The position numbers were made by a program, and so were the translations under genes. Shown one piece after another: positions 15,398-27,056 of a stretch of DNA of 64,000 nt. The notes beneath the pieces were generated by a model. It worked only from the letters and a program-made list of their open reading frames with translations. It was not told the origin of the DNA and did no database searches. Position 1 is the stretch's first letter. Each line of letters opens with the position of its first letter. The stretch is taken from assembly GCF_900109325.1 (NCBI RefSeq), contig NZ_FNZU01000011.1, positions 31,933 through 95,932 on the forward strand. Reading direction: 5' to 3'. Source of the stretch: Alkalibacterium pelagium. Its GTDB lineage: Bacteria > Bacillota > Bacilli > Lactobacillales > Carnobacteriaceae_A.

Positions 15398-15797
15398 GAT
15401 TTACCTCAACTTTTTGATTCAGTCTTTAAGTGCAGCGTCTTAGGTGTCAAGACAGCAACTCAACATTACAAGATTACCAAAAACAGTCTGAGATAACAAT
15501 AGCTAAAGCCTCATGTATCCCTTTACATTAAAGGCTTTTAAGGTTATCTCCCTGCCGTTCTCTCTATGTTGCACTGTAACTAAGCAGACGTTCCTGCTAT
15601 GGGTATGGTTAAGCAGGTGTAACTGATTGATCCATTCACTATGTAAACATATAAAAAAACACTTTACGATATATGGTGCTCCCCCCGAAGGAATCCTTCG
15701 AGGGAAACTGAGCTAGACACTTGGAAACTAGTCCATCATCGTAACGCTCATCATACATCCAAAAGTGATTTGGTTAAATCATTATATCGATTACTGA
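15398..15797. other. 400-bp spacer between rplQ and ecfA1
   Basis: No plausible gene. It contains a compact hairpin, CGAAGGAATCCTTCG (15686-15700), flanked by CCCC, and an AAAGTG/CACTTT pairing with a minus-strand T run near 15653-15662 that could act as a terminator or attenuator behind rplQ. A promoter for ecfA1 would be expected here, but I could not fix one. Confidence 0.5.
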
Positions 15798-16214
15798 TTA
15801 CTCAGTATCTTCGTCAGCAGAAGCTGCAGGTCCTTCAACAAGCTCAAGAACAGCCATTGGTGCACCGTCTCCGCGACGAGGTTCTGTTTTCAGTACGCGA
15901 GTGTATCCACCGTTACGCTCAGCGAAACGAGGTGCGATATCATCAAACAGTTTTTGAAGTACAGTTTGTACTACGATTTCGTCTTCAGTTTCTGATACAG
16001 TTGCCAGTTCGTTACGAACAAATGCAGCAGCTTGACGACGAGCGTGCAAGTCTCCACGCTTACCTAATGTGATCATTTTATCGGCAAGTTTAGATACTTC
16101 TTTCGCACGAGTCACAGTAGTTACAATACGCTCGTTGATGAAAAGATCTGATGTCAGATCACGAAGCATTGCTTTACGCTGTGAACTAGTACGTCCTAAT
16201 TTACGATAACCCAT
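15798..16214 (-). CDS. rplQ: 50S ribosomal protein L17
   Basis: Large-subunit protein near the peptide exit tunnel, 138 residues. The N-terminus [17 protein letters not shown] is the family signature, and [25 protein letters not shown] is the conserved end. It has a short acidic tail (AASADEDTE). It is the last ribosomal gene of the alpha operon, behind rpoA. Confidence 0.98.
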   Translation of the reverse strand: MGYRKLGRTSSQRKAMLRDLTSDLFINERIVTTVTRAKEVSKLADKMITLGKRGDLHARRQAAAFVRNELATVSETEDEIVVQTVLQKLFDDIAPRFAERNGGYTRVLKTEPRRGDGAPMAVLELVEGPAASADEDTE

Positions 16215-16320
16215 TCGTCGAAATCCTCCCTTAACTACAAGATTACAATTCCGTCATGTCAGACATGCCGGTCAGTTTTTTATAACATACCTGTTTAGGT
16301 ACATCAGTTAGTATTAGTCT

Positions 16321-17265
16321 TTACTCTTCATCACGCAGGCCCAGATCGAGCTCGCCTAATTTAAGTTTAACTTCTTCCAGTGATTTACGTCCTAAGTTAC
16401 GGACTTTCATCATTTCTGGTTCAGTTTTATTTGTCAGTTCCTGAACAGTGTTGATTCCAGCGCGCTTCAGACAGTTGTAAGAACGTACAGACAGATCAAG
16501 CTCTTCGATAGTCATCTCAAGCATTTTTTCCATTTGTGTTTCTTCTTTTTCAACCATGATTTCAGCTTCGCGGGCTTCTTCTGTCAAGTTGACAAATATA
16601 TTCAGGTGTTCGGTCATGATTTTAGCTGCTAAACTTACACCGTCTTCAGGAGAGATCGAACCATCTGTCCATACATCAAGCGTCAGCTTGTCGTACTGTT
16701 CTTTTTCTCCAACACGTGTATTTTCGACATGGTAGTTCACTCGGCTGATTGGGGTATAAATCGAATCAACCGGCAATACACCAATCGGCATATCATCGTG
16801 TTTGTTGTGTTCAGCGCGTACATACCCTCTGCCTTTTTGTGCTTCCATTCGGGCGTGTAAGTGTCCACCCTCAGAGACTGTACAAATATATAGATCCGGG
16901 TTCATTATTTCAACATCACTGTCAAAAATAATATCAGCAGCTGTTACAGTTGCCGGTCCCTCGACATCTATTTCAATTGTTTTAGTTTCATCAGAATACA
17001 ACTTAAGCGCGAGTTTTTTTAAGTTTAAAATGATGGCAGTAACATCTTCTACTACTCCATCGATCGCAGTGAATTCATGCAAAACGCCATCAATTTGAAT
17101 ATTTGTGACGGCAGCACCTGGCAAAGATGATAGTAAGATTCGACGCAGGGAGTTACCCAGTGTAGTTCCGTATCCTCGCTCAAGCGGTTCTACGACAAAC
17201 TTGCCGAATTTTCCATCTTCACTGATCTCAACTGTATCTATTACCGGTTTCTCAATTTCGATCAT
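16321..17265 (-). CDS. rpoA: RNA polymerase alpha subunit
   Basis: Forms the dimer on which RNA polymerase is assembled and contacts UP elements and activators. The 314 residues contain the N-terminal assembly domain ([28 protein letters not shown]) and, after an acidic linker, the C-terminal helix-hairpin-helix domain ([30 protein letters not shown]). Gene order rpsM-rpsK-rpoA-rplQ is the standard alpha operon. Confidence 0.99.
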   Translation of the reverse strand: MIEIEKPVIDTVEISEDGKFGKFVVEPLERGYGTTLGNSLRRILLSSLPGAAVTNIQIDGVLHEFTAIDGVVEDVTAIILNLKKLALKLYSDETKTIEIDVEGPATVTAADIIFDSDVEIMNPDLYICTVSEGGHLHARMEAQKGRGYVRAEHNKHDDMPIGVLPVDSIYTPISRVNYHVENTRVGEKEQYDKLTLDVWTDGSISPEDGVSLAAKIMTEHLNIFVNLTEEAREAEIMVEKEETQMEKMLEMTIEELDLSVRSYNCLKRAGINTVQELTNKTEPEMMKVRNLGRKSLEEVKLKLGELDLGLRDEE

Positions 17266-17325
17266 ATAGTCCGTTTACCCCTTTCAAAACGTTTAGTCCA
17301 CGCTATCCTAAAACGACATCTATTA

Positions 17326-17724
17326 TTAAACGCGACGACGTTTTGGAGGACGGCATCCGTTATGTGGTACCGGTGTTACGTCACGAATTGCAGTTACTTC
17401 CAAACCAGTTGCTTGTAGAGAACGGATTGCAGCTTCACGGCCTGAACCAGGTCCTTTAACAGTAACCTCGACAGACTTCATGCCATTTTCCATTCCGCCT
17501 TTTGCAGCAGCTTCAGCAGCCATTTGAGCAGCGAAAGGTGTTGATTTACGAGAACCTCTGAATCCTAATGATCCAGCAGATGACCATGAAATCGCGTTTC
17601 CATGTACATCAGTTATCATTACAATAGTGTTATTGAATGTTGAACGAATATGTGCTATTCCGTGTTCAATATTCTTTTTCACTCGACGTTTACGATTACG
17701 AGCGGGTCTTTTTGCTTTAGCCAT
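17326..17724 (-). CDS. rpsK: 30S ribosomal protein S11
   Basis: Platform protein of the small subunit that contacts mRNA and the E site, 132 residues. Conserved segments are [45 protein letters not shown] and the basic tail [15 protein letters not shown]. It lies between rpsM and rpoA in the alpha operon. Confidence 0.98.
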   Translation of the reverse strand: MAKAKRPARNRKRRVKKNIEHGIAHIRSTFNNTIVMITDVHGNAISWSSAGSLGFRGSRKSTPFAAQMAAEAAAKGGMENGMKSVEVTVKGPGSGREAAIRSLQATGLEVTAIRDVTPVPHNGCRPPKRRRV

Positions 17725-17753
17725 TCGTAGATTGACCTCCTAACTTATGGTGA

Positions 17754-18119
17754 TTATTTTTTCTTGCCGGCAATAGCGACTGCTCTGCCTTTACGCGTAC
17801 GCGCATTGTTTTTAGTGTTCTGTCCACGTACTGGAAGACCACGACGGTGACGAATGCCACGGTATGATCCGATTTCGATTAAACGTTTGATGTTCTGGTT
17901 CACTTCACGACGAAGATCTCCTTCAACTTTCATTTTATCGACTTCAGCACGGATTGCATCTAATTGATCGTTTGTCAGTTCACGTACACGAGTTTCCTCT
18001 GGTACGCCTGCAGCTTCAAGAATCTTCTGAGCTGTTGTCTTACCGATACCATAGATATACGTTAATGAAATTACCACATGTTTGTCACGTGGAATATCTA
18101 CACCTGCTACACGAGCCAT
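17754..18119 (-). CDS. rpsM: 30S ribosomal protein S13
   Basis: Head protein of the small subunit that forms bridges to the large subunit and contacts P-site tRNA, 121 residues. It starts [15 protein letters not shown] and has the [11 protein letters not shown] helix-hairpin-helix and the basic tail [18 protein letters not shown]. An AGGAGGTG precedes the start. It follows rpmJ in the alpha operon. Confidence 0.98.
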   Translation of the reverse strand: MARVAGVDIPRDKHVVISLTYIYGIGKTTAQKILEAAGVPEETRVRELTNDQLDAIRAEVDKMKVEGDLRREVNQNIKRLIEIGSYRGIRHRRGLPVRGQNTKNNARTRKGRAVAIAGKKK

Positions 18120-18143
18120 GTATGAGCACCTCCTGTTATTTTA

Positions 18144-18257
18144 TTATCCTTGACGTTGTTTGTGCTTAGGATTTTCGCAAATAACCATTACACGGCCGTT
18201 ACGACGAATCACTTTACACTTGTCACACATTTTTTTGACTGATGGTCTTACTTTCAT
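18144..18257 (-). CDS. rpmJ: 50S ribosomal protein L36 (zinc type)
   Basis: A 37-residue protein read directly from the strand: it begins [17 protein letters not shown] and ends in [13 protein letters not shown], a later Cys and His give the zinc site of the C+ form. It lies between infA and rpsM, as in other Firmicutes, and has a GGAGG box before the ATG. Confidence 0.97.
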   Translation of the reverse strand: MKVRPSVKKMCDKCKVIRRNGRVMVICENPKHKQRQG

Positions 18258-18292
18258 GAACTTTCCCTCCTTGAGTCTTCGGAGTCCTAAGT

Positions 18293-18511
18293 TTATTTAA
18301 ATCGATACGTAATGCGTCCACGAGTTAAATCATATGGAGACATTTCTACCGTTACCTTATCCCCAGGCAGAATCCGGATGTAATTCATACGAATTTTGCC
18401 AGAAACGTGTGCTAGAATTTCGTGCCCGTTCTCCAATTCAACTTTGAACATTGCATTAGGCAAAGTTTCTAGGACGGTTCCTTCAATCTCTATAACATCA
18501 TCTTTTGCCAC
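18293..18511 (-). CDS. infA: Translation initiation factor IF-1
   Basis: S1-fold factor of 72 residues that blocks the A site during initiation. It reads [20 protein letters not shown] and ends [13 protein letters not shown] place the start at the GTG (18509-18511), because AAAGGAGG lies nine bases before it and the family begins MAKDD; the frame remains open upstream. A separate promoter (18629-18657) precedes it. Confidence 0.97.
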   Translation of the reverse strand: MAKDDVIEIEGTVLETLPNAMFKVELENGHEILAHVSGKIRMNYIRILPGDKVTVEMSPYDLTRGRITYRFK

Positions 18512-18628
18512 GCCTGGTTTCCTCCTTTGATATCTCACTTCTGTACACATGAAATAGCGAGAATAAAGTATTCTCACTTGATTATCTACTATAATAATGT
18601 AAAACGCCAACTTTTTGACGCTCGTACT

Positions 18629-18657
18629 ATTATATCATGTGCACACAATCATTGCAA
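18629..18657 (-). promoter_or_regulatory. Promoter for infA and the alpha operon
   Basis: Minus strand TTGCAA (complement of 18652-18657), 17 bases, TATAAT (18629-18634), in the gap between adk and infA. It allows the alpha operon to be transcribed apart from the upstream S10-spc genes. Confidence 0.75.
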
Positions 18658-18683
18658 GGATTCATTATAAAACATCGGACTTC

Positions 18684-19340
<657 letters not shown>

Positions 19341-19449
19341 TTAAGTTGTTAAGGGTTTCTTCAGCACTAACGGAAAAAAGACCGATTCACCCTCTACTGA
19401 CCAGCAGTAAAGACTAAGGGGCAAATCGTCTATTTTCAATGGGTTACCA

Positions 19450-20748
19450 TTATGTGCGCTGGATGAAACCTTGGTAACTCTTCTTGCTCAGCAATCCTTC
19501 GAGCTGACGCATGGAGTCAAGTGCCACACCGACAACGATGAGCAGGCTTGTTCCTCCTAAAGCAATCGAACTTGGCAGATTGAACAAAGCAGAAGCCACA
19601 ATCGGAAGCAATGAGATCGTTCCTAGATAAATCGCTCCAACTGTGCTTAAACGAATAAGCATGTAGCCAATGTATTCTTCTGTTGCTCGTCCAGGTCTGA
19701 CACTAGGAATATATCCATTCTGTTTCTGCAGGTTTTCTGCGGCTTTTTCTGGGTTAACCTGAATGAAGGCGTAGAAGTATGTGAACAGAACAATAAGGAT
19801 CGTGTACAGAGCTGCTCCAAGCGGTTCCTGAAGATTAAATATGTTATTCAGTGTCTGGAACCATCCAGCATCCTGATTACCTTGAGCAAAGTAACCTAAG
19901 ATGATCTGAGGAGTCATAAGAAACGAACTGGCGAAGATAACTGGAATAACTCCAGCTGAGTTAACTTTAAGTGGCAATACTGCACTGTCCTTAGACGTGC
20001 TGGCACGTTTTGAATAACGGACAGGTATATTACGTTTTGCATTTTCCATAAACGTTACGAGAATAACGAGCAGGATGAATACGACGATGATTCCTGCAGC
20101 TAAAGCCCAGGCACTGACGATTTCATCTCCTGCATTACGGATCTGCGTGTTGTAGAACTGCTGTACATCTTGTGGAATACGAGCAATGATCCCTGAGAAG
20201 ATGATGAATGATGTTCCGTTACCGAAACCGTGGACGGTGATCATTTCACCTAACCACATGACAAGCATCGTTCCTGCTGTAAGGATAATTGCGATCGTCA
20301 CATACGTGGCTGGTCCAGGGTTTCTTACGAGTCCCAGTCCAGTCAGCGCATTAAATCCATAAGAGATACCAATCGCCTGGAAGAATGCCAGAACGATTGT
20401 TAAATAGCGCGTAGCCTGATTCAGCTTTTTACGTCCCACCTCACCCTGCTCGGACCATTCCTTGAATTTAGGAAGAACGTCCATCTGCAGGAGCTGTACG
20501 ACGATCGATGCCGTGATGTATGGAGATACACCTAGAGCGAAAACAGAGTAACTCCCCAGGGCTCCACCACCAAAGGTATCGAGCAAGTTGAACAAGCCGG
20601 TATCTGATAATTCTGTTAATGCCTGTGCATTTACACCCGGTACCGTAATATGCGTTCCGAGACGGAACACGATCAGGATACCTAAGGTGAATAATACACG
20701 AGTACGAACATCTTTTTCTTTAATAGCGCCTTTTATCAGTTCGATCAT
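19450..20748 (-). CDS. secY: Protein translocase channel SecY
   Basis: Central pore of the Sec translocon, 432 residues with ten hydrophobic segments. The plug and lateral-gate regions read GVSPYITASIVVQLLQMD and the signature GNGTSFIIFSGII is present. The basic C5 loop, ending in the RPGRATEEYI segment, binds SecA and the ribosome. Its ATG shares one base with the rplO stop, so the two are coupled. SecE, its partner, is at 61247-61423. Confidence 0.98.
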   Translation of the reverse strand: MIELIKGAIKEKDVRTRVLFTLGILIVFRLGTHITVPGVNAQALTELSDTGLFNLLDTFGGGALGSYSVFALGVSPYITASIVVQLLQMDVLPKFKEWSEQGEVGRKKLNQATRYLTIVLAFFQAIGISYGFNALTGLGLVRNPGPATYVTIAIILTAGTMLVMWLGEMITVHGFGNGTSFIIFSGIIARIPQDVQQFYNTQIRNAGDEIVSAWALAAGIIVVFILLVILVTFMENAKRNIPVRYSKRASTSKDSAVLPLKVNSAGVIPVIFASSFLMTPQIILGYFAQGNQDAGWFQTLNNIFNLQEPLGAALYTILIVLFTYFYAFIQVNPEKAAENLQKQNGYIPSVRPGRATEEYIGYMLIRLSTVGAIYLGTISLLPIVASALFNLPSSIALGGTSLLIVVGVALDSMRQLEGLLSKKSYQGFIQRT

Positions 20749-21188
20749 TAGATCACCTCTACTGATCCACCGGCAGCTTCGATCGCTTCTTTAGCAGAAG
20801 CAGAAAACTTGTGTGCTTTCACAGTTAGTTTGTGATCGACGTTTCCTTTCGCCAAAACTTTCACACCGGATTTTTCGTTTTTGATTACTCCTGTTTCTAC
20901 AAGTAGTTCTGGAGTAACTTCTGTACCTTCTTCGAATCGGTTAAGTGTGTCTAAGTTAACAATAGCAAATTCTTTACGGTTGTAGTTAGTAAATCCGCGT
21001 TTTGGTAGAGTCTGGAACAATGGTGTCTGTCCACCCTCAAAACCTAAACGTGTTCCTCCGCCTGAACGAGCTTTCTGCCCTTTTTGTCCACGGCCGGATG
21101 TTTTTCCGTTACCAGAAGATGATCCGCGACCTACACGGTTACGTGTTTTACGAGATCCTTCTGCAGGTTTTAATTCATGAAGTTTCAT
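20748..21188 (-). CDS. rplO: 50S ribosomal protein L15
   Basis: Large-subunit assembly protein, 146 residues. It starts [20 protein letters not shown] with the Gly-rich basic stretch [19 protein letters not shown]. An upstream in-frame GTG lies inside the AAAGGAGGTG ribosome site, so the ATG at 21186-21188 is chosen. Order rpmD-rplO-secY is standard. Confidence 0.98.
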   Translation of the reverse strand: MKLHELKPAEGSRKTRNRVGRGSSSGNGKTSGRGQKGQKARSGGGTRLGFEGGQTPLFQTLPKRGFTNYNRKEFAIVNLDTLNRFEEGTEVTPELLVETGVIKNEKSGVKVLAKGNVDHKLTVKAHKFSASAKEAIEAAGGSVEVI

Positions 21189-21225
21189 AAATTCTGGCAC
21201 CTCCTTTAGTTAGTCTCTGTACTCA

Positions 21226-21405
21226 TTAGGCTTCTTTAACATCGACTAAATGAGCGATATGTTTGATTGCTCCTCGAACATATTCATTGTCAGGTCTTAC
21301 CACTGTGTGGTTTGGTTTTCTTAGACCTAAAGTCTGAACTGCCTGGATCTGTTTTTGAGAACGACCAATCAAACTGCGTTTTAAAGTAATTTCCAAGTTT
21401 GCCAT
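21226..21405 (-). CDS. rpmD: 50S ribosomal protein L30
   Basis: A 59-residue protein read directly from the strand: it begins [15 protein letters not shown] and ends AHLVDVKEA, with the family motif [12 protein letters not shown]. It lies 14 bases behind rpsE and before rplO, the usual place in Gram-positive spc operons. The gene is short but unmistakable. Confidence 0.97.
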   Translation of the reverse strand: MANLEITLKRSLIGRSQKQIQAVQTLGLRKPNHTVVRPDNEYVRGAIKHIAHLVDVKEA

Positions 21406-21419
21406 TGAGTCATCTCTCC

Positions 21420-21923
21420 TTATCCAAGTAATTCTTCTACGGATTTTCCGCGTAGTTTAGCTACATCTTCAGCACGTTTCAAGTTGCTGATTCCGTCGAT
21501 TGTTGCACGGATCATGTTGATTGGTGAGCTGGATCCAACTGATTTAGAAGATACGTCTTGTACCCCAGCTAATTCCAGTACCGCACGTACAGGTCCACCA
21601 GCAGATACTCCAGAACCGGCAACAGCTGGTTTAAGAATAATCTTACCGCCACCATGGCGTCCGATAATCTGGTGTGGAAGAGTAGTTCCAACCATAGGTA
21701 CTTCCACAAGATTGTTTTTAGCGTCATCGATCGCTTTACGGATCGCTTCAGGTACTTCCTGAGCTTTACCGGTACCAAAACCGACATGTCCGTTTCTGTC
21801 TCCAACAACCACTAAAGCAGCAAAACGCATACGGCGTCCACCTTTAACAACTTTAGTAACACGGTTGATTTCTACTACGCGATCTTCAATATCTAATTTA
21901 GATGCATCAATATGAGTTGTCAT
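21420..21923 (-). CDS. rpsE: 30S ribosomal protein S5
   Basis: Decoding-fidelity protein at the mRNA entry, 167 residues. [21 protein letters not shown] and [18 protein letters not shown] are the double-stranded-RNA-binding part; ASGVSAGG-like [16 protein letters not shown] follows. The ATG at 21921-21923 is taken because AAAGGAGGAG lies just before it; the frame stays open for 15 more codons. Confidence 0.97.
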   Translation of the reverse strand: MTTHIDASKLDIEDRVVEINRVTKVVKGGRRMRFAALVVVGDRNGHVGFGTGKAQEVPEAIRKAIDDAKNNLVEVPMVGTTLPHQIIGRHGGGKIILKPAVAGSGVSAGGPVRAVLELAGVQDVSSKSVGSSSPINMIRATIDGISNLKRAEDVAKLRGKSVEELLG

Positions 21924-21945
21924 GTACTGTAACTCCTCCTTTTCT

Positions 21946-22302
21946 TTAGAATTTAAGTCCGTTTTCACGTGCTGCGTCAGCTAATGCTTGAACGCGTCCG
22001 TGGTATTGATATCCTCCACGATCAAAGACTACTTCAGTAATGTCTTTGTCTACTGCGCGTTTAGCTACTAGTGCGCCTACTGCAGCAGCTTCTTCAACTT
22101 TTGAATCACCTGAAACATCAGTATCCAAGGAAGATGCACTTGCGAGCGTTACACCCTCTACATCATCAATTACTTGAGCGTAGATGTTTTTATTCGAACG
22201 GAAAATGTTCAGACGTGGGCGCTCAGCAGTACCAGAAAGATTTCTGCGAATACGTTTTTGTCTTTTCTTGCGTAATTTGTTTTTATCTGGTTTTGAAATC
22301 AC
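21946..22302 (-). CDS. rplR: 50S ribosomal protein L18
   Basis: 5S rRNA-binding protein, 118 residues with a basic N-terminus ([19 protein letters not shown]) and the [20 protein letters not shown] core. The likely start is the GTG at 22300-22302, six bases behind GAGGTG; another GTG three codons earlier lies within that site. Located between rplF and rpsE. Confidence 0.96.
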   Translation of the reverse strand: MISKPDKNKLRKKRQKRIRRNLSGTAERPRLNIFRSNKNIYAQVIDDVEGVTLASASSLDTDVSGDSKVEEAAAVGALVAKRAVDKDITEVVFDRGGYQYHGRVQALADAARENGLKF

Positions 22303-22412
22303 AATTGTCACCTCTTTATATAGAATTCTCCTGTTACAGAGATCAACGGGTCAACTGGCAAATAGAGAAGCAGAACACGATACGCTGATGGATCAGGTTC
22401 CACTTATACTCA

Positions 22413-22949
22413 TTATTTACCTGTTTTACCTTCTTTACGACGTACGTGTTCGCCTCTGTAGCGAATTCCTTTACCTTTGTATGGCTCAGGTGGACGTACA
22501 GCGCGGATGTTAGCAGCTAATGCGCCAACTTTTTCTTTGCTTGCACCTTTAACAGATATAACAGTGTTAGATGGTACTTCGACTGTCAATCCTTCAACTT
22601 GTTCAAATTCAACTTGGTGTGAAAGACCAACGCTCAATACAAGTTTAGTACCTTGTAATTGTGCACGGTAACCAACACCATTTAGTTCAAGAACTTTTTC
22701 AAATCCAACAGATACACCTTCAACCATGTTGTTCACGATCGCGCGAGTCGTTCCGTGGATCGTACGGCTAGCTTTAGAATCATTTGGACGTGAAAAGATC
22801 ATTTCGTTGTCTTCGATTTTAATATCAATAACAGGGCTCACTTCACGGGATAATTCTCCGTTTTTCCCTTTAACTGTTACCACGTTTCCGTCGATGTTTA
22901 CATCAACACCTTCAGGAATAGTGATAGGCTTATTTCCGATACGGCTCAA
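22413..22949 (-). CDS. rplF: 50S ribosomal protein L6
   Basis: Two-domain large-subunit protein near the sarcin-ricin loop, 178 residues. It starts [15 protein letters not shown] and ends with the signature [29 protein letters not shown] box precedes the start. A 110-base gap to rplR holds no further gene. Confidence 0.98.
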   Translation of the reverse strand: MSRIGNKPITIPEGVDVNIDGNVVTVKGKNGELSREVSPVIDIKIEDNEMIFSRPNDSKASRTIHGTTRAIVNNMVEGVSVGFEKVLELNGVGYRAQLQGTKLVLSVGLSHQVEFEQVEGLTVEVPSNTVISVKGASKEKVGALAANIRAVRPPEPYKGKGIRYRGEHVRRKEGKTGK

Positions 22950-22980
22950 AGTCCGGCACCTCCTTCATCTTTCTTAATGA

Positions 22981-23379
22981 TTACCAAACGTATGCGAGGA
23001 CTTCTCCCCCGATATTTTTAGCACGTGCTACTTTATCTGTTACAACGCCTTCTGATGTCGATACTAGGGCGATTCCTAGACCGTTCAGTACTTTAGGCAT
23101 TTCTTCTGCGTTAACGTATACACGTAAACCTGGTTTAGAGATACGTCTGACACCAGTGATTACACGTTCGTTGTTCTGACCATATTTTAAGAAAATGCGG
23201 ACGATTCCTTGTTTGTCATCTTCCACGAATTCAACATCCTTGACGAAACCTTCAGATTTCAGGATATCGGCCATAGCTCTTTTTAAGTTAGAAGCAGGAA
23301 TTTCCACTTTCGTATGACGCGCGTTGTTGGCGTTACGAATACGAGTTAAAAAGTCTGCGATTGGATCTGTCATGACCAT
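22981..23379 (-). CDS. rpsH: 30S ribosomal protein S8
   Basis: Primary 16S rRNA-binding protein, 132 residues. It starts [18 protein letters not shown], and the C-terminal signature is [26 protein letters not shown]. In many bacteria S8 represses the spc operon by binding its mRNA; no clear S8 site is recognised here. A 139-base gap separates it from rpsN. Confidence 0.98.
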   Translation of the reverse strand: MVMTDPIADFLTRIRNANNARHTKVEIPASNLKRAMADILKSEGFVKDVEFVEDDKQGIVRIFLKYGQNNERVITGVRRISKPGLRVYVNAEEMPKVLNGLGIALVSTSEGVVTDKVARAKNIGGEVLAYVW

Positions 23380-23518
23380 TCGTTGTAGCCTCCTTTACGG
23401 CAAGTTTTCTAATTCAGTCCCGCTCGGCAGGCTTCATCATTTCTCGTGTTCATGCAGTACTGATACCGAATGATCTGTTCAAAATGTGAAGTCCATTAAC
23501 CGTGCTGTCCCATGTTGT

Positions 23519-23704
23519 TTACCAGCTTGCTTTTTTCAAGCCAGGAATTTGACCTTTATATGCTAGCTCACGCAAGCAGATACGGCATAATTTGAATTTT
23601 TTGTACACGGAGTGTGGGCGTCCGCAACGTTCACAGCGGGTATACTCACGAGTCGAAAACTTGGCTGGTTTTTTGTTTTTTTCGATCATTGCTTTTTTAG
23701 CCAT
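23519..23704 (-). CDS. rpsN: 30S ribosomal protein S14, zinc type
   Basis: A 61-residue S14 of the short zinc-binding form: [24 protein letters not shown] holds the two CxxC pairs. It assembles in the head of the 30S subunit. It lies between rplE and rpsH, the conserved place. The zinc form shows the strain keeps the Zn-dependent paralogue in the main operon. Confidence 0.97.
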   Translation of the reverse strand: MAKKAMIEKNKKPAKFSTREYTRCERCGRPHSVYKKFKLCRICLRELAYKGQIPGLKKASW

Positions 23705-23737
23705 TTCTAATATTACCCTCCTAATAGGTAGTTTAGG

Positions 23738-24277
23738 TTATTTCTGGAACGGCATTCCCAATTGTCCGAGTAACTCACGAGCTTCTTCGTCTGTGTCAGC
23801 TGTTGTGACGATAACGATATCCATTCCGCGAACCTTATCTACATCATCGTAGTCGATTTCAGGGAAAATTAGTTGCTCTTTGATTCCCAGCGTGTAGTTA
23901 CCACGGCCGTCAAATGCATTTTTGCTCACTCCACGGAAATCACGTACACGAGGTAATGAAACAGAAACTAATTTATCCAGGAAATCATACATGCGTGTTC
24001 CACGCAGGGTAACTTTCGTACCGATCGGCATACCTTCACGTAGACGGAAACCGGCGATAGATTTTTTCGCACGAGTGACAACTGGTTTTTGTCCAGAAAT
24101 TTTAGTTAGTTCTTCTACTGCTTTGTCTAAGTTTTTAGTGTTTGATACAGCGTCGCCTACACCCATGTTGATAACGATCTTGTCAACTTGTGGTGCCTGC
24201 ATGATAGAGCTGTATTCAAATTTTTCAACTAATGATGGACGTACATCATTGTTATATTTTTCTTTAAGGCGTGTCAT
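23738..24277 (-). CDS. rplE: 50S ribosomal protein L5
   Basis: 5S rRNA and P-site tRNA contact protein, 179 residues. Conserved parts are [40 protein letters not shown], and [17 protein letters not shown]. It lies between rplX and rpsN in the spc operon. Confidence 0.98.
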   Translation of the reverse strand: MTRLKEKYNNDVRPSLVEKFEYSSIMQAPQVDKIVINMGVGDAVSNTKNLDKAVEELTKISGQKPVVTRAKKSIAGFRLREGMPIGTKVTLRGTRMYDFLDKLVSVSLPRVRDFRGVSKNAFDGRGNYTLGIKEQLIFPEIDYDDVDKVRGMDIVIVTTADTDEEARELLGQLGMPFQK

Positions 24278-24306
24278 TTATGAATGCCCTCCTTTCCTAC
24301 TTTATA

Positions 24307-24612
24307 TTAAAGTGCTTCGCCAGATTTTTTAGCGTAGCGTACTTTCTTGCCATCTTCGATCTTGTAACCTACACGTGTAGATTCTCCTGATTTAGGATCG
24401 ATCAATTGAACATTAGAAACGTGAATTGGTGCTTCTGTTTCAACAATTCCGCCTTCTTGTCCCATACCAGTAGGACGGGTATGTTTTTTCATGATGTTGA
24501 TCCCTTCAACGATCACTTTGCTTTGTTTAGGCATAGCAGAAAGGACTGTTCCTTCTTTACCTTTGTCCTTACCAGCTAAAACTCTAACTTTATCTCCTGA
24601 TTTTACAAACAT
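24307..24612 (-). CDS. rplX: 50S ribosomal protein L24
   Basis: Assembly initiator of the large subunit, 101 residues with the KOW motif [20 protein letters not shown], followed by the [14 protein letters not shown] segment. It lies between rplN and rplE. Confidence 0.98.
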   Translation of the reverse strand: MFVKSGDKVRVLAGKDKGKEGTVLSAMPKQSKVIVEGINIMKKHTRPTGMGQEGGIVETEAPIHVSNVQLIDPKSGESTRVGYKIEDGKKVRYAKKSGEAL

Positions 24613-24646
24613 TCTCTAGCGCACCTCCTTATGACGTTTATCGGAA

Positions 24647-25015
24647 TTATAGAACTTCCGGAGCTAACGAAACAATTCTCATAAAGTCATTCTCACGTAA
24701 TTCACGAGCAACTGGTCCGAAGATACGTGTTCCACGTGGTGCTTTGTCTTCACGAATAATTACACATGCATTTTCGTCAAATTTGATATATGAACCGTCT
24801 GGGCGTCTCGCACCAGATTTAGAGCGGACGATTACTGCACGAGCAACGTCTCCCTTTTTAACAACGCCGCCTGGTGTTGCCTGTTTAACAGTAACAACTA
24901 CTTCATCACCGATGTTAGCCGTTTTAGCGCCTGAGCCACCTAGAACTTTAATGACCAGCACTTCACGTGCACCAGAGTTGTCAGCGACTTTCATTCGACT
25001 TTCTGTTTGAATCAC
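24647..25015 (-). CDS. rplN: 50S ribosomal protein L14
   Basis: Interface protein of the large subunit, 122 residues. It starts [19 protein letters not shown] and ends in [19 protein letters not shown], both family signatures. It follows rpsQ and precedes rplX. Confidence 0.98.
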   Translation of the reverse strand: MIQTESRMKVADNSGAREVLVIKVLGGSGAKTANIGDEVVVTVKQATPGGVVKKGDVARAVIVRSKSGARRPDGSYIKFDENACVIIREDKAPRGTRIFGPVARELRENDFMRIVSLAPEVL

Positions 25016-25097
25016 GTTAGGATCCTCCTTTCAAACTCACGATAAAGCTTTATAGCTTTTCGTTGTGTACCTACCGCTGAGCGGTATTGTGTTCTAA

Positions 25098-25361
25098 TTA
25101 AAGAACGATAGCCTCTTCTACCACTTCTAATAGACGGAATCTTTTGTCTTTAGACAATGGACGAGTTTCCATGATTGTAACAACGTCGCCAGTTTTGGCA
25201 GTATTGTTTTCATCATGAGCTTTGAATTTAGTTGAGTATTTCATTTGTTTTTTGTATTTAGGGTGTGACTTACGAGTAGCAATTTCAACTACGATGGTTT
25301 TATCCATCTTGTCTGAAACGACTCTTCCCTGATACACTTTACGATCATTACGTTCAGCCAT
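25098..25361 (-). CDS. rpsQ: 30S ribosomal protein S17
   Basis: OB-fold 16S rRNA-binding protein of 87 residues. Conserved [20 protein letters not shown] and [20 protein letters not shown] are present. It lies between rpmC and rplN. Confidence 0.98.
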   Translation of the reverse strand: MAERNDRKVYQGRVVSDKMDKTIVVEIATRKSHPKYKKQMKYSTKFKAHDENNTAKTGDVVTIMETRPLSKDKRFRLLEVVEEAIVL

Positions 25362-25402
25362 TGTTTAGCCTCCTTTGATTAAGCTATTACACTCAGTGTT
25401 AC

Positions 25403-25594
25403 TTATACTGCTTCAGTCTGACGCAGAACAGTTTTTACACGAGCGATACTTTTACGGACCTCTTTAATGCGAGCGGTGTTTTCCAATTGTCCAGTAGCTA
25501 ATTGAAAGCGTAAGTTGAATAGCTCTTCTTTAAATTCTGCTTCTTTTTCAATTAATTCAGTAGTGGATAAGCCTTTTAATTCATTAGCCTTCAT
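25403..25594 (-). CDS. rpmC: 50S ribosomal protein L29
   Basis: A 63-residue protein at the exit tunnel, [20 protein letters not shown], with the [19 protein letters not shown] signature. The ATG at 25592-25594 overlaps the end of rplP and has GGTGA just upstream; a longer reading from a GTG has no ribosome site. Translation is coupled to rplP. Confidence 0.96.
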   Translation of the reverse strand: MKANELKGLSTTELIEKEAEFKEELFNLRFQLATGQLENTARIKEVRKSIARVKTVLRQTEAV

Positions 25595-26015
25595 TTGAGT
25601 CACCACTTTCTTCACGAGTTACTATCCTAGTTTTCACAGGTAGTTTGTGTGAAGCTAAACGCAATGCTTCTCGAGCGACTTCGTCAGATACGCCACCGAT
25701 TTCAAACATGATTTTCCCACGTTTAACAGGTGCTACCCAGCTTTCAGGAGCTCCTTTACCAGAACCCATACGTACGCCGATTGCTTTAGCTGTCACTGGT
25801 TTGTGAGGGAAAATTTTAATCCATACTTTCCCACCACGTTTCATATAACGAGTCATCGCTATACGAGCTGATTCGATCTGTCTGCTTGTGATCCATACAG
25901 AATCAACAGCCTGCAGACCATATTGACCATATGCTATTTCTTTACCACCTTTAGCTTCGCCTCTCATTTTCCCACGAAACTCACGACGGTGTTTCACACG
26001 TTTTGGTACTAACAT
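25584..26015 (-). CDS. rplP: 50S ribosomal protein L16
   Basis: Protein near the A site and the L7/L12 stalk base, 143 residues. Conserved [39 protein letters not shown] and [19 protein letters not shown] are present. It follows rpsC by 3 bases. Confidence 0.98.
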   Translation of the reverse strand: MLVPKRVKHRREFRGKMRGEAKGGKEIAYGQYGLQAVDSVWITSRQIESARIAMTRYMKRGGKVWIKIFPHKPVTAKAIGVRMGSGKGAPESWVAPVKRGKIMFEIGGVSDEVAREALRLASHKLPVKTRIVTREESGDSNEG

Positions 26016-26018
26016 TGA

Positions 26019-26675
26019 TTATTTCCCTCCTTTCTTGGTATCCATTCTTTCTGGAAGAACTTCTCCTTTGTAGATCCATACTTTAATACCTAGTTTACCG
26101 TAAGTAGTGTCAGCCTCTTCGTTAGCATAATCGATGTCTGCACGAAGTGTATGCAAAGGAACAGTTCCTTCTGAAAAACTTTCACTACGAGCAATATCTG
26201 CTCCGTTTAGTCGACCGGCTACCATTGTACGGATCCCTTTAGCTCCCATACGCATTGCACGTTGGATTGCCTGTTTCTGCGCACGACGGAATGAAATACG
26301 GTTTTCAAGCTGGTCAGCGATACTCTTAGCTACTAATGTAGCATCAAGATCTGCTTTTTTGATTTCCACGATGTTCACGTGTACTCTCTTGTTAGTCAAG
26401 TTGTTTAAGCCATTTCTCAATGCATCAACTTCTGATCCACCTTTACCAATGACCATTCCTGGTTTAGCAGTGTGAATCGATACATTGATTCTGTTTGCTG
26501 CACGTTCGATTTCTACGCGAGAAATGGAAGCATCGCTTAATTTCTTAGCAATGTACTCACGAACAGCAATATCTTCATGTAATTTATCTGCAAAATCTTT
26601 TTCTGCGTACCATTTAGCATCCCAATCTTTGATGACGCCAACACGCAGTCCATGAGGATTTACTTTTTGTCCCAT
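26019..26675 (-). CDS. rpsC: 30S ribosomal protein S3
   Basis: mRNA-entry protein with helicase-like role, 218 residues. It starts [19 protein letters not shown]; the KH domain carries [14 protein letters not shown], and the end has the [19 protein letters not shown] signature. It follows rplV by 3 bases in the S10 operon. Confidence 0.98.
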   Translation of the reverse strand: MGQKVNPHGLRVGVIKDWDAKWYAEKDFADKLHEDIAVREYIAKKLSDASISRVEIERAANRINVSIHTAKPGMVIGKGGSEVDALRNGLNNLTNKRVHVNIVEIKKADLDATLVAKSIADQLENRISFRRAQKQAIQRAMRMGAKGIRTMVAGRLNGADIARSESFSEGTVPLHTLRADIDYANEEADTTYGKLGIKVWIYKGEVLPERMDTKKGGK

Positions 26676-26678
26676 TGA

Positions 26679-27035
26679 TTACCCCTCCTTCTTCTCTGAT
26701 ACCACTACTGTAATGTGGCTTGTTCTTTTGTTGATTCTTGAAGCTGCACCTTTTGCACGAGGGCGGAACCTTTTTAAGGTTGCTCCTTCATTGACATAGG
26801 CTTCACTTACGATTAGTTCTTCGATATCCATATCGTAGTTGTGTTCAGCATTTGCAATTGCTGACATCAAGACTTTTTCTACCGCTTCCGCTGCTCCTCT
26901 GTTAGTGAAGCGAAGGATAGAAATAGCTTCTGCAGCACTTTTACCTCTAATGGTGTCAACGACCAGACGTGCTTTACGCGGTGCAATACGAACCATGCGA
27001 GCTGTTGCTTTTGCTGCTGTTACTGTTTCTGCCAT
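26679..27035 (-). CDS. rplV: 50S ribosomal protein L22
   Basis: Exit-tunnel protein, 118 residues. Conserved [19 protein letters not shown] and the extended loop and tail [20 protein letters not shown] are present; this loop is where macrolide-resistance changes occur in other species, and nothing unusual is seen. It lies between rpsS and rpsC. Confidence 0.98.
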   Translation of the reverse strand: MAETVTAAKATARMVRIAPRKARLVVDTIRGKSAAEAISILRFTNRGAAEAVEKVLMSAIANAEHNYDMDIEELIVSEAYVNEGATLKRFRPRAKGAASRINKRTSHITVVVSEKKEG

Positions 27036-27056
27036 GAATGTATCCTCCCTTCGCTA

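Noticed and set aside
15661..15780. Possible tRNA or rRNA fragment in the rplQ-ecfA1 spacer because of its stems
   Set aside because: No cloverleaf, T-loop or CCA end can be drawn; left as an unassigned structured spacer.
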